A DNA stretch of 64,000 bases, taken from Amaurobius ferox. Its lineage: Eukaryota; Arthropoda; Arachnida; Araneae; Amaurobiidae. The notes beneath the pieces are model-generated. The model ran no database searches. It was not told the origin of the DNA and saw only the letters and a program-made list of their open reading frames with translations. Position numbers and translations under genes: made by a program. Location: contig OX578146.1 in the NCBI GenBank assembly GCA_951213105.1, positions 112,391,927-112,455,926 of the forward strand. The letters run 5' to 3'. Below, in pieces: positions 33,735-45,471 of the stretch (positions within the stretch are counted from its first letter, which is position 1; each line of letters begins with the position of its first letter).

Positions 33735-33996
33735 GGCAGTTGTTGAAGGCAATGTAGGCAATTGCTGAGGTTATTAAGTATTTGCTAAGGGCAAAGAAGA
33801 AAAATTCTAAGGGCAAAGTAAGAAACTGCTAAGGGCAAAAATAAAACTGCTAATCGCAAAGAAAGAAATTGCTGACGGTAAAGAAGACAACTGCTATAGA
33901 CAATGAAGACAATTTTTGAGAACAAAGTAGACAATTGCTGAGGATAAAGTAGGAAATTACCTAGGGTAAAGTAAGAAATTACCGAGGGCAAAGTAA
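33735..33996 (+). repeat. Minisatellite, ~24 bp unit, about ten copies
   Basis: Imperfect units of the type GGGCAAAGTAAGAAATTGCT A, with variants GACAATGAAGACAATT and GGATAAAGTAGGAAATTACC. The minus-strand ORF across it is a translation of the repeat, not a gene. Confidence 0.85.
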
Positions 33997-34175
33997 AGTG
34001 AGCATTGCTCTGGATTATGAAGAAGACCAATTTTACATTACTAGATATTCAGCACATGAAAAGAAAACGAGGCAGTCTTGAACCCCATCCCTCGACTATT
34101 TCTTAACTACGCCAAAGTACTTTGTTAATGCAAAAAAAGTAATGAAATCAGTAATGCATTAAGAGAAACACAACC

Positions 34176-34316
34176 ATGGAGTTAGAAGGCAGAGCTGGTA
34201 AATGTGGATGTCACTCCCCTCCCCCCGGTCTAAACTGCACTGCCCCGGCAGTCCAAACAGATATATTATACCATCGGGTAGGTCGGACAGTCTGGGTCGA
34301 AAGAAAAAATGGAGTT
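34176..34316 (+). mobile_element. Decayed 5'-truncated (CAA)n SINE
   Basis: 34184-34308 matches the SINE body and 3' end (CCGGTCTAAACTGC, GGGTAGGTCGGACAGTCTGG). The tail has decayed to GAAAGAAAAA. ATGGAGTT flanks it (34176-34183 and 34309-34316), a possible 8-bp duplication, shorter than those of other copies. Confidence 0.65.
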
Positions 34317-35259
34317 GTCATGACAAAAAATGGCGTCATGCGTCGGGCCTGTATTTGCAGTGGCTCTACTTATACTTCTGAGTTTTACACCTCAATTAAT
34401 ATTCATTCTGTAACCGAGTAAAAAGAAATCCAGGAATGTACTTTACCAGATTTGACAATCTCTTGTTTGTGTTTTGGATTTTCAAAAGAACACGTGATCT
34501 ATGAATTTCTCGAAAGCGTCGAGAATTCCGAATAATATATCATGTTTGGGCTGTTTCCCATCTTCGCCAGAAGCTCTGGAAATTTGCATTCCACGCCATT
34601 TCTACTGAAGATGCGTTCCAGTTAATTTAAATATGCGAATCCATATTTCTTAAATGCGAAATCTGCGACAAGCGTATTCATATTTATATCACATCAAATG
34701 GCGGCTACTGCATTTCAGAATGGAAATTTGCTTTTGCAAAAAAACAAAAAAAGAAAAAAAAAACGAAAATGTAGAACATGTGTTGTTAAATAGAACGATT
34801 TGAAAGGTTTGAGTTTTTGTTTATTTAGTTTCGTCTAGAGGATTTAAGGGTAAAAATGTAGACAGTTTAGTATTTTGCAATTATTCCAAACGTACAGATT
34901 ACACTGGGAGTACATAACGATATTTTTGAAATTGCTTTTCGAGTTATCAACATTTAGTACTTAAATATTTAACACTCATAGACAACTATGTTTTCTTTTA
35001 CGCTCGCTTTAATTTTGAGACAAAAATTTGAAGTAAAATAAAAAATAAAAAAAATTCTGGAGGATGTATAAACAATAAAGGGCACTCGAATTATGTAAAA
35101 ATTCAAATGAAATGTACATTATATTTGTAAATATACAGAAGTATCTTCCATTTGTCATTAAAGGAATTAATTTACTGAGCATACGGTTAGCATACGTGAA
35201 ATAAAAAATAAAAATCGTAGCAGGTTCAACACGATTTTGAACGAAAGTGCACACATCTA
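34317..35259. other. No recognised feature
   Basis: AT-rich with A runs near 34740. No gene seen. Confidence 0.5.
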
Positions 35260-35590
35260 ATCGTTCACGCAACGTTACAAACGTTACGTGTACCGCACTC
35301 CTGCGCGTCCCCAAGAAGACACATCAACTGGAACGGACTTTGAGAGAACGTCGACCGACAAGAGATTGCAGATAATTCTCCGGCCGGATATCGCGGCCCG
35401 CGGGCCACGACATGGAGTGTGGGCGTCGGTAGGAGAGTGCTAACCATAAACCCCAGGCATCGTTAATATCTCCAGTCATCCGCAGCTATTCCAGGTAAGA
35501 TCGACCCCCACAGGTCGCCATCGAAGCGTGCGATATGGAAGGGGGCGTTCTGCATATTGCGAGGATGGCCTGTTTGCGTGGTAAAAGAAA
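35260..35590. other. GC- and CpG-rich island with a strong splice-donor word
   Basis: A sharp compositional island: GCGGCCCGCGGGCC near 35394-35406 and many CG dinucleotides. TTCCAG|GTAAGATC at 35489-35502 is a near-consensus 5' splice site on the + strand, so this could be a promoter and non-coding first exon of a host gene. On the minus strand TGGTTAGCACTC resembles a pol III A box, so an old SINE is the alternative. No protein motif is seen. Confidence 0.3.
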
Positions 35591-36110
35591 TGGTAATTTG
35601 AATCAATTTTCATTCAGCATTATGCTAATGTATCTGGGTTATGTGTAGGTGAAAAAAAGTCCAATGCAAGAAAGGTTGCAAATGTAAAGAAACGAGTCAT
35701 TCCAAATGGGAGGGGGGGGGGGGGGAGGGGGAATTATTCACAACTAATCAGAAGAATACCATAGATCAAAAGGGATTTCTAAGTGATATATGGGGCACAC
35801 CATAGATCTTCTAATATACAATATCCATAAGGATGTATGTCTCTAGGGCATATAGAAAGGGTAGGAGGTTTGGGGATTTGAAACCTTCAAGACCTAACCT
35901 ACCCCAATTTATTTTTTAAAGTTTATTATGTTTTGTACTAATCTGGGCCAAATTAGGTCAGATACAACATATGCGTAGTCAGGATTTGGCAAAGGGGGGG
36001 GGGGGGGTATGGTAAAGATGGGGGTATAGAGCTAATTTTTGATTTCAATATGGAATTTCTGGAGAATAAATGTAATTATTACAACAATGGGGAAGATAGG
36101 GGACAAACTA
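35591..36110. repeat. Poly-G tracts and GCGTAG-type element end
   Basis: G runs of more than 10 at about 35710-35724 and 35994-36007. The second follows ATGCGTAGTCAGGATTTGGCAAA-like sequence, similar to 48963 and 63786. A CATAGATC word recurs at 35760 and 35800. Likely degenerate transposon sequence. Confidence 0.45.
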
Positions 36111-37014
36111 CCCCCTAGGATGTTAATATCGAAATATTTTATTAATACATGACACATTTAAGTAGTACTGTATAAGTTGTTAAGTATTTTAATAGTAGAA
36201 GGTATGAAGTAGTTTATGCTGTTAAGTAGTTTTTGGCATAAATTCATAAAATGTGCCAAAAATTTTAAAACTTATTTCATTAGAGGAATGAGAATAAACA
36301 GCCTTTGAAGTTAACGCCTATGGAAGACATTCATTTAGTGGAAGAATTCTGGAGTAAGAAAATATATATTTAAAACCTAAAACTGATTAAACAGTTTCGT
36401 TGTCTTTTACGTAATTTTGATTAAGATGCTTTTAGTTTCATCCTTTTTACAGTATAAAATTCACAGCAGAATCGAAAATTTAAATACTACAAATATTAAA
36501 GTTAAATATGTGAAGAACATAACAAAATACCTATAATAACATTACGAACTGTGTTAAGAACATAAAAAATAAAATTAAAATACCGTATAAAGAATTTATA
36601 AAACCTCATGGATGATTCGTATTATTCTTGGAGAATAATTATAATTTACAGTAAGAATGAAAAGAACATATGACATTTCAAATATTCTCCCACATAAATG
36701 CATATCATATACCATAAAGCATTACCATATGTATGATTTATTCATGATCGTATTAATATATATATATATATCTGTTTAGAATGAAATTTAGAACACTTCG
36801 GTTGGAGAAAAAAAAATCAATTATTTTATACTGGATCAAACCAAAGGGCTAAAAAATAGATTGTATAAAATAAGAACATTTAATATAACTGAAAAGGCTA
36901 TAATAAATAAAGTTTACTTGCAGCATACCTAACTTGACAATAAAAGGGTATGAGAAAAACTGCTAAGTTATATAGTTCACTTATCAAACACTGTTAATAA
37001 CATTTTGCTGTAAC
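36111..37014. other. No recognised feature
   Basis: AT-rich, with a (TA)n tract at about 36758-36770. Confidence 0.5.
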
Positions 37015-37690
37015 CAATGGTTTGAGTTCAAATTAAACGATTTCTATAATCATACTCATATTCTCTCATATTTTGATAAAGAAAGCATTATAAATGGATA
37101 TTCAAAATGAATTTGTTGCTATGAAGACCATTTAGTCAATATAAGCATAATGGATGTATGAAGGAAGTAATTAATAGGTCCTAGCAACTGCAGTGTATTC
37201 ACGTTAGCTTTGCTGCGAGCATAGTTTAATCTTCAGAAACATTAATGAACGAGAAATCTCTGAAAAACTCACCGAAAACACGTGAAGCAACATCAACCTC
37301 AATTCGAACAAGCAGATTCATCAAAAAGTAACCAATAGATTGATTACTTAATGGTAACCAATGGATTGAGATCAAATCAACCAAGTTCTATAATTATACT
37401 CGTGTTCTTTCATATTTCAATAAAGAAAATATCATAAATTGATAGTCAAAATGAATTTGGTCGCCATGGAAACCATCTAGCCAACGTGCGCATCTAGGCG
37501 TATGAAGACAAAACTGATTAATTAACCGGTCATAGCTTCTACAGTGTATTCAAGTTATCCTTGCTGCGAGTATAATTCAATCTTCAGAAACTTAAATGAA
37601 CTGGAAATCTCCGAAAACGTATCGAAAACACAGGAAGCAAAATCAACCTCAATTCGAACAAGCACATCCATCAAAAAGTGCGACTATATC
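37015..37690 (+). repeat. Tandem duplication, period ~340 bp
   Basis: 37015-37345 and 37355-37683 align through GTAACCAATGG.TTGAG, TATTCTTTCATATTT, CAAAATGAATTTG, TGCAGTGTATTCA, TTGCTGCGAG, AATCTTCAGAAAC and CAACCTCAATTCGAACAAGC. A third, partial and more diverged copy is at 44995-45205. Confidence 0.8.
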
Positions 37691-38269
37691 CGACCTCTTG
37701 CAGTAACAATAAATCCTAAAATGCAATTTCAACGCCATACAAATTTTAGACAAAACTTTTCCAGACCAGACGAAAAAAATATATGTTATGCCGGCAAAAT
37801 TCGCAAATCCGAAACATGTAAACACAACGCTGAGTTGAATAGAAGTAGCGTGAGCAAAACTTTCATAAAACATTCGACGTCATCAATCCCATCAAGGTCA
37901 GTCATCCGCATATAGCTCCAGATAGCCAGGTAACAATCACCTACACAGATTGGAAACGAAGCGTGAAATGCAGAGGGGCGGTACAGAAGTTACGAAACAT
38001 TGTGCAGTGTGTGTTCTTCGTTCGAAATGAAAAGTATGAGCAGTTTTGTTCATTCAAACTGCTCGCTAATGGCGAAAAGGTCAAAGGTTACATTTGAATA
38101 AATGGACAGAGATAAATTTGTATAAACTAACAACATATAATTCATTATTGCGCTTCGTAACGAAATGTTTAGAAATTTATGGTTGAGGATTAGTTTCATT
38201 TGCAGAGCTTTGTGGAGAAGCGCGGGAATTTCTATATATTTTAAAATAGGTCAGTAAATGATTTTTTTA
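37691..38269. other. No clear gene; ORF tail and donor-like word
   Basis: A + strand ORF runs from the repeat to 37915 without a recognised domain. Just after it, AGTCATCCGCATATAGCTCC then AGCCAG|GTAACA resembles the sequence around the donor at 35495 (AGTCATCCGC..CCAG|GTAAG). The meaning is unclear. Confidence 0.3.
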
Positions 38270-38420
38270 CTTTCTCATACTTACTGTGTAGAAAAAGTAT
38301 TGCTTTCCAGAAAGTTTTCAAATTCGATATTTTGACGAATAAGCGTTGTTTTAAGACCTTCTGAACTCCATTTCCAACACTTTTGGAAAAGTGGTATGTG
38401 TGAGGTGTGGCCACGACAAC
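38270..38420 (+). repeat. Distant family A-like start
   Basis: TTACTTTCTCATACTTACTG, then AAAGTATTG and TTTTCAAATTCGATATTTTG echo the opening of family A (ACTTTCCTTATA, AAAGTATTG, GAAAATTCGAATTCG). Only the first ~100 bp is comparable. Confidence 0.35.
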
Positions 38421-39499
38421 TCAGGAACTAATGCCATTTCCATAGTATTATTTTCTATGGGAAAATAATAATGATAACAGCCGAAACAATGATAGTAGTG
38501 CATATTATATGGAAGACATTGATAATTTGGGCTCCGCTATAGATGCTAATGGTTTCGAAGAAGGTTATATTATTTTATTTATCATTTTGATAAAGATTTT
38601 GATACAAGCTGAACTCATTTCTGTTGAATATGAATGTACGAGAAATTCCCACAACCTAATAGCGAGAAAATGATAAACCCCTACCTACCTATTTAGACAT
38701 AAGTATATTCCTACATTTTTATCTCAATAAGTAGAAATAAGTTTATGCTAGCATTTACAATTTTAGATGGTTTATTTAGACTAATTATTAGTCATAAAAT
38801 TTTAGAATCCAACTCACCAGAAATAAATAAAATCCAAAAGAGATTTCTTACCTGTAAAAAAAGAGAAAGAAAATTATATATAAGGGGAATCGTTTTGACT
38901 GATAAGCAAACAACTTAAAACACACTATAAAAAAAAAAAACAGCATTGCAGAAAATAAAAATAAATAAATATTTAAAAATATTCTTTCCCATTACATCAG
39001 CTAGAATAACCTGCAATTGATCACAATTGAATCGACAGATAAAACTAACTTCATATGGGAAAAAAGAAATGTATTAAAATTGAGAAAATTTGCTTTAAAA
39101 TAAATAATATAACATTGTACCCCTTCATTGAAATTCATGTATACTTAGTTCTTTCAAACAGCCTGAAATTTTAGACATTTGTTGGATTAAAGTTTTAAAT
39201 AATATGATTACGCACAAAATACAGCATAGAAAAATCCTTGAAAAATCGCATCTACATTGTATTCAGATCTTCAGTGCATTTGTAAAACACAAAGAACAAC
39301 TTCACATCCTTCCAGAATTGTGATTCACAAGGGCGTACCTATGCTGTACATGCGAACTCAAACTCCAAATTAAGTTTAGTTACAAGGCACCCAACCAAGA
39401 TGCCCTCCCGTTGATAACAAATCTCAACCCGGTTCCTGCAGGTAACAAACAGCTAAACACTACGGGTGTTCGCTATAAAATCCTCCATGGCAAGAGCAG
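38421..39499. other. No recognised feature
   Basis: AT-rich. 39330-39480 is slightly GC-richer and ends in a donor-like CTGCAG|GTAACA, but has no clear ORF. Confidence 0.4.
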
Positions 39500-39830
39500 A
39501 AGATGCTGTAACGAATTCATCAAAAGAAATGGCGGAACACAATGACTTCCTTTCACACGCCCTTCTTCGAGGATAAATCAAGAATAATTAGAGAGAGGTA
39601 GAATTTATTGTGCAATATTTTCGAATACGGGAGAAATAAATTGAATTTCTGTTTAGAAAATGTTGTTCTTTGAGGAATTTTTATCAACTACAGGTTTCTA
39701 GTTGTGAATTAATTTTATGAACTTAGTAAGTAAGCGTTCAAAAGAAATAGTTTATAATCAAATTCATCAAAAGAGATGGTTGAATAACAATAGTTTATTT
39801 CCATACGCCCTTATAATAACAGAAGTGATT
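39500..39830 (+). repeat. Weak direct repeat, ~245 bp apart
   Basis: 39517-39575 and 39758-39812 share AATTCATCAAAAGA.ATGG, AACA.TGACTT-type sequence and CACGCCCTT. Old duplication. Confidence 0.5.
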
Positions 39831-40872
39831 TTCACTGGGTTAGTAGAAGACATACTATCAAGAGAGGGATTCCTTCCATAGAATACTTTCATTAGATGAC
39901 TTAGCAGTACTTAAATTACACACTTGAAAAACACAAAAAACCTGGGCTGAGAATTCAACCATTTTATTATTATTTCAATAATCAACGCCGTTGTCATTGG
40001 GACATGAATCGGGGGTCTGTAATAATGCTGTTTCAAAAAAATATATATACAAAGGTCTTAAAGCATTTGAAGACATGAAATTATAATACTTGGTATGCTT
40101 TTTAAATGAAAAAACAAAGTAATAATTTATGCAATACTATCAAAGATAAATTCAATAAAAATTGGGCGAAGTTCCCTGAAAACATTTATTTGTCATTTAA
40201 ACTTTAAAGCTAAACATCTACCACTACAAAAAGTAAAAAAAAACAGGAAGATAGGATTAGACTTTGCCGTTGCATACGACATGAAAAAGAAGCCAAGTAA
40301 AAGTTTTGCAATATTTTAACAATGGGAGGCAAAGAAGTACTCAGAATGACTTACTACATCAACAAAATTCCGCAAACGCATATTGCCGCGCTCAACCTTG
40401 AATAATCTGCTTTCGTAAGCTTTCGTCCCAAATGAGTCAGAAGCATTCTCTAAAGTTGTAAGCCGTCGATTCAACAAAATGATTAATCTTTGCTTTGAAA
40501 TTATACGCCATGTTTAGAGTTTGTTAAAAAGTCCGGATATTTGGCTTTTCTTTTCTTTTTTTTCCCCCCGACTTCAGGAGGAATTGCAAAATATAAACTC
40601 GTCTACGTGCAGAAAAATGCTAATTTATAATTTATTTTCGTTACTATTCTGTTTCTGCAGAGACGACACACTTGCTCAGTCGCGGAGCAATCTTAAATAC
40701 ATTGACCTGGAGGTATCTACAGTTCAACGCTATATCGTTTGACAGCCTGCTAAACATTTGGAAATATTTGTGTATGTTTCCAGATAAAACGTGCACCAAA
40801 GTCTTCAGAATAAAGACCCCCACACCCCAATAAGAATAAAAAACGCAATTTTTCCTTTGTTTAAACATTTGC
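39831..40872. other. No confirmed gene; region upstream of a candidate exon
   Basis: AT-rich. 40630-40740 contains TTTCTGCAG, acceptor-like, followed by a short open frame, but no domain is visible. The ORF at 40521-40742 is unrecognised. Confidence 0.35.
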
Positions 40873-40945
40873 ATGGCTTTGGGGATTGGAACGTGTCTTA
40901 CAAGGATCCTATTCCTCCTCTCTTTGTCCGGTGTTTTAATATCAG
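40873..40945 (+). CDS. Candidate first coding exon with signal peptide (partial host gene)
   Basis: ATG at 40873 opens 24 codons plus one base reading MALGIGTCLTRILFLLSLSG then VLIS, and stops exactly at ATCAG|GTAATA, a good 5' splice donor (intron from 40946). A positive residue followed by a 13-residue hydrophobic core and small residues is the shape of a secretory signal peptide; cleavage would fall near the exon end. Many arthropod receptor and adhesion genes have such a first exon before a long intron. It has G at +4 but a poor -3 base for initiation. No following exon was recognised, so the gene is unnamed. It may be chance; the evidence is the coincidence of start, hydrophobic profile and donor. 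Confidence 0.4.
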
Positions 40946-42889
40946 GTAATAAAGTATCCTAAAATTATAAGGAATAAATATTCAAATATTATCAAGATTC
41001 GCAATTTTCTAACGCTTTCCTTCACAGTATGAACAACGTTCTTTAGACTCATAACAATGCGGGTCAACTCCTAAATATAGCGACAGTTTATTTAAATTCA
41101 CGGATTAAACCATGCAAATTCCATAAATTTGTCCCCAAAGCCACATTCACACAATTCTCCAAGCTTTTATTAGCGAATTTCCAGAACGGCGAATGAGAAG
41201 TATTGTTAACACCTACAGACAAAACTCATACGTATAAATAAGATACAACGTTACAATTCATTTCCCTTAAAATACTGCGGAATAGCCTTCCCCTAATGAG
41301 ACAGTTAGGAACATCTTTATCCCAAATGACTTTCTTAAGACAACACACCATCAACATAGAGATATTTTAAACTAAACGACTTCAAGCGTAGTAAAAGTCG
41401 AGCAGATTGTGCACACAAAGCGACCGCAACGCCGCACTTGGAGAGATAAGAAGCCATTACGACTGTGCATGCAATGACAAGGATAAACAATTCCCAACCG
41501 AGGAAGCAGCTTATCTCCAGTTGTCACAAGCAAAGTGAGGACACAGATTCTCGTAAATTAGGACATTAATGTGTCCAATAATCATTTGGAGGGTATCAGC
41601 GAGGTAAAATGAATGATTTAATCGAGGGTTTTCGCAGAAATATGGGAGATTGGATATTTTGAGAGGAGTGATTAATCTGAGATTAATTTATGGCACGATG
41701 TTAATTTGCGCTTAATGGTTTTTGGTAATAAATTAAGAGTACAGGGATTGATTCAACGCATGATTGTCTGAAATGCATAATAATTACGCAAATGGGAGAA
41801 AAATGGAAATAAATGATGAAAAAATGGGGTTTTCAATCATGTAAGTGCCAGCATGAATAGGAACTCAAGGTCGGTTCACTTCCCATAACGAAAATGCTTG
41901 TCTAGTAACCCTAAGATCTTAGTAATCAATAAGAAAGAATGCATAAAAACCGAAGATTAGTATAAAAAACCACCATTTATCAATTTTTTGGCGAAAAATT
42001 TTAGTTATGTTAAAGTTTAAAAATGTCTTATTTTCTCCGATATTTAAAATTTTGTTCTTATATTTTTAACTGAAAGTCAAATTTTAAAAATGGTTTTGCT
42101 CTCCTTTGAAAAAAAAATCAAATATTTATCTTTTATACTCAATTATACATCTTTATATCAAATTTGTTTGCTTTTGCGAAATCTCAATATTTTGAAACAA
42201 AGATTTGTTAAAGAAATTTATGTTATGAAACTATGAAAAATTATTATAATAAACACTTTTTTTACGATTTGATTTAATAAACATAATGTCCCATGGGGGG
42301 GGGGGATATTTATTTGGGTCTGATATCAAAAACAATTCTATTGATATTTTTTTGCTAAAAATTGATGGAAATTTGTTGGATAGCACGCCGTCCATTATGT
42401 ATCGTAAAATACTAATAGACCATCTTTAGAACTGACTGTCTCGCAATGCGTATGAGCAGACAATATTTAAAAATAATTGATCAATTTATGAATACTCGAA
42501 TACTAGAAAGTATTCGAGATTCCACATCTCGAATAGAACGTCACTAGAAGAAATTCGATTACCTCAAATATGACGCCATGAATAAGAGCAGGTTCTGAGG
42601 GGAAGAAATTTGAAAGTACCTACAAGAAAATCTGCTTTCCCCTAATGAAAATATTTTTGACTACTGGAAAAAGAACAGTCTGTATCCTCGCTTGAAGGAA
42701 TTATTTTTTAAATATCTAATCACGCCACAGGCAACAGTTTTTTAAAAGCGACTTTTCGGTTTAATTTACGACAGAAAAAAATAAGGAAACTAGATACCGA
42801 ACGTGTTTAAATCCTTGTTTTCTTAAATAAAAATCTGTAGTAGGAAAGAAATATTTACAATTATTCAATTATTGTAGTTAACAGCACCT
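40946..42889. other. No recognised feature (possible intron)
   Basis: AT-rich; 41380-41600 is less AT-rich with no ORF. A G run of about 11 lies at 42295-42305. Confidence 0.4.
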
Positions 42890-42990
42890 AAATAAATAAA
42901 TAAAAAAATACTAATAATTAATAATTAAATAAACACTAATAATTAAATAAATACTAATAATTAAAAAAATACTAATAATTAATAATATTT
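42890..42990. repeat. AT-rich minisatellite
   Basis: AATAAATACTAATAATTAA-type units repeated about five times. Confidence 0.85.
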
Positions 42991-44994
42991 AATAAATGCA
43001 AATATTATTTTTTTAAGAATCTGAAATAACTACACAAAGAGGAAAGTGTTATTTGCTCATCTAAAATTATTTCACTAATTGACTTGGAATCTGAATCAAA
43101 AGTAGAATTATATGTAAATTACAAATAGAGATTATGAATACGGTGTTTGGAATAATAATAAAAAAAAATACATTGTTATTAAGAATACAGACAGTTAATT
43201 AATGGTAGTTGATACTGTTACTAACAGAGTTTCAGATAATGTTAAAAAGCATTTCAGCGATTTTTTTTTTATTTATATAAATACCGTATTAGCCAGAATA
43301 TACCACAATGCTTCTTTCTACAATTTTTTTAATATAATAACGCTTCAAGTCATATTCGAAGACTAAAAAAAAAATACATTTAAAATACTTTATGTCGCGT
43401 TTAGAGGTACATAAATATATGTTATGGTATATCGGAACTTTATATACAATAAGCTAAACAAAATGGTATAGGATATGAAAGTTCCAGATTCTGAAAACAC
43501 AAGATATATTAAAGAAAATATTTAGTTGCCTGAACAACTTTAGTTGGCTGTTGGAAAATGTATTGCAAGCCTTGGCGTAAAAATCTGCTGTGTAGAGGAT
43601 CGTGTAAAATTCGATGCCTTGCTATACTTGAGATAACACACCACTCTAACCAAAAAATTAAATATTATTCCTAAAATTGACACATTCACGAAATCAATAA
43701 ACTCAATTTGTAAAAAAAATCGATTATTCAAAGGGTTCCGAAAAGTGCGAAAATCATTATTGCAGCAAATCACATGCCCTGTCTAACTCCAGTCTCTCAT
43801 TTTGCCGCCTTTGATTTCAAGTCGCTTTTTTTGACGAAATATTTTTCGGGCCAGTGGGCAATATGCTAGAATCAATGTCATCGCCTGCGTGAGTGCAATT
43901 AACCCTGACTTCTAGCGTTAAACGAAGCATGATAGTTTCAGATATGGAAAAGTATAAATAAGGGTTGAGCGATGCGAGTTCAAACAATATTCCGAACCAT
44001 GAAAAATTCTTGAATGTATATTGGAAGCTTTCGGAATTCTAGCATGAATAATATCTAGTATTAATTTTTTCAGAATTTCTGTATTTCATAGGTTTTCGGA
44101 AATAAAATATCTGGAAATTCAGTCTCCACTAATTTTCTAATATCATTCATATTTTAGTTTAGTTTAGATCCACTTTTGTAATTACTATTAGAACTTAATC
44201 ACCTTTTTGTAATCTTTCGTTCACAAGTTACTGTTTAAAATATTTTCACAATTGTTTTAAAAGTTTCCTTTTTTAAATTGGCAACAACTCAGTGACGTCA
44301 ATTAAAATGAATGCATTTTACTGATCTGTGTTAATATATCCTATTCGTTGCACGTATACCATTTACATTATTGGTGCTATTCTAACAGACATTTTTTGCG
44401 GACAAAATTACCATCATTGTTCTATGAATTATTATGTTCCTTTTCCAAAAATAGTGCTATGAAATATCGTAACACTATTTTTAAAAAAAATATATATTTT
44501 AATTTCAAAAATTCGAGTTCTAATCATGCGAATGACAAAAAATTGTATTCTATACTTGCGATTAATAGAGATATAGGAAAATGTAAGCATTAACAAAGTT
44601 ATATAGTGAGTCCATAACTAAATTGGCAGCATATTTATTCACAATTAAATAAATTTAAAAAAAAATTTCATAAAAATTTTTATTTTAGGTAAACATAATT
44701 AGGGACGTAAATTGCATCTAGATGGCTTTGGCGCTTTCGGGTATGAAACGCCATGCATCACTGGCATATGATACAACACAAGCACATGGGAGATTTATAC
44801 AGTCAGCATACGAACAAAATGTGCATATTAAAATAAGTCAAACGTCGAAAAAGATTCAATAAGAATTGAAGCCGCAAAATAATATAAAATAAATGAAGTA
44901 CATTTAAAGTAATAATTCGCTTTTACTTAAATCTTGTATATTTTTATTTTGCTTTTTATATTTAACTGATTTGAGTGGAAATCAATCACTTTCT
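42991..44994. other. No recognised gene
   Basis: AT-rich. 43800-43960 is GC-richer and has a TATA-like GTATAAATAAGG at about 43950; no transcript can be assigned. Confidence 0.4.
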
Positions 44995-45205
44995 TAAATA
45001 TTCCACATTCTACTCATATTTTTCAATAATAAAGTATTCTACATTGATATTCAAAGGAAATTATGTTGCTACTGAAATCATCCAGCTAGACAATCCACGC
45101 ACAATAGGCGTATGACGATAAAATTAATGAGCAGGTCATAACGTCCACAATGTATTCAACATAAAGATATTTAAGACTGCTTTGCCGAGAGTGCAGTTAT
45201 TTAGC
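44995..45205 (+). repeat. Third copy of the 37 kb repeat (partial)
   Basis: Shares TTCTACTCATATTTTTCAAT, TATTCAAAGGAAATT.TGTTGCT, AGGCGTATGA.GA.AAA, AGCAGGTCATA, TGTATTCA and TTTGC.GAGAGTG with 37015-37690. Confidence 0.65.
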
Positions 45206-45223
45206 TGTTTACATAAAATATAC

Positions 45224-45303
45224 ACATAAACAATTTAACAGTTACCTTACACCTTTCTGGTAGGTCGGACGGTCTGGGTCTCAACAACAACATAAACAAT
45301 TTA
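45224..45303 (+). mobile_element. 52 bp 5'-truncated (CAA)n SINE with perfect target duplication
   Basis: 45238-45289 is the extreme 3' end of the SINE (GTTACCTTACACCTTTCTGG, TAGGTCGGACGGTCTGGGTC, TCAACAACA). ACATAAACAATTTA flanks it perfectly at 45224-45237 and 45290-45303. This gives clean boundaries for the family's 3' end and shows insertion of a severely truncated copy. Confidence 0.9.
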
Positions 45304-45322
45304 ATTGACTGTCAGATGGCGT

Positions 45323-45471
45323 CATAGGCGCCCATAGGACTTTTCCAGAAGGGAGGAGGTGGCAAACACAAGTATATGACGTACAAGATCGATTAACTTG
45401 ATGCCAGCCTTTGTGGTCTTAACGTGAAGGGAGGGCACATGCGCCCTTGCCTTCCCCTATGGGCGCCCATG
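45323..45471. mobile_element. Small MITE with CATAGGCGCCCATAGG-type ends
   Basis: Left end CATAGGCGCCCATAGGAC and right end CCTATGGGCGCCCATG are inverted repeats of about 16 bp around a 149 bp element. The interior is GC-richer than the flanks and has no ORF. No clear target duplication is seen. It lies 20 bp from the truncated SINE. Confidence 0.6.

Noticed and set aside
33785..34030. 81-codon ORF with repeated hydrophobic peptides
   Set aside because: It translates the purine-rich minisatellite; the peptide repeat follows the DNA repeat.
37544..37915. 123-codon + strand ORF
   Set aside because: The first part is the second unit of a tandem repeat whose first unit is not open in this frame; no motif is recognised.
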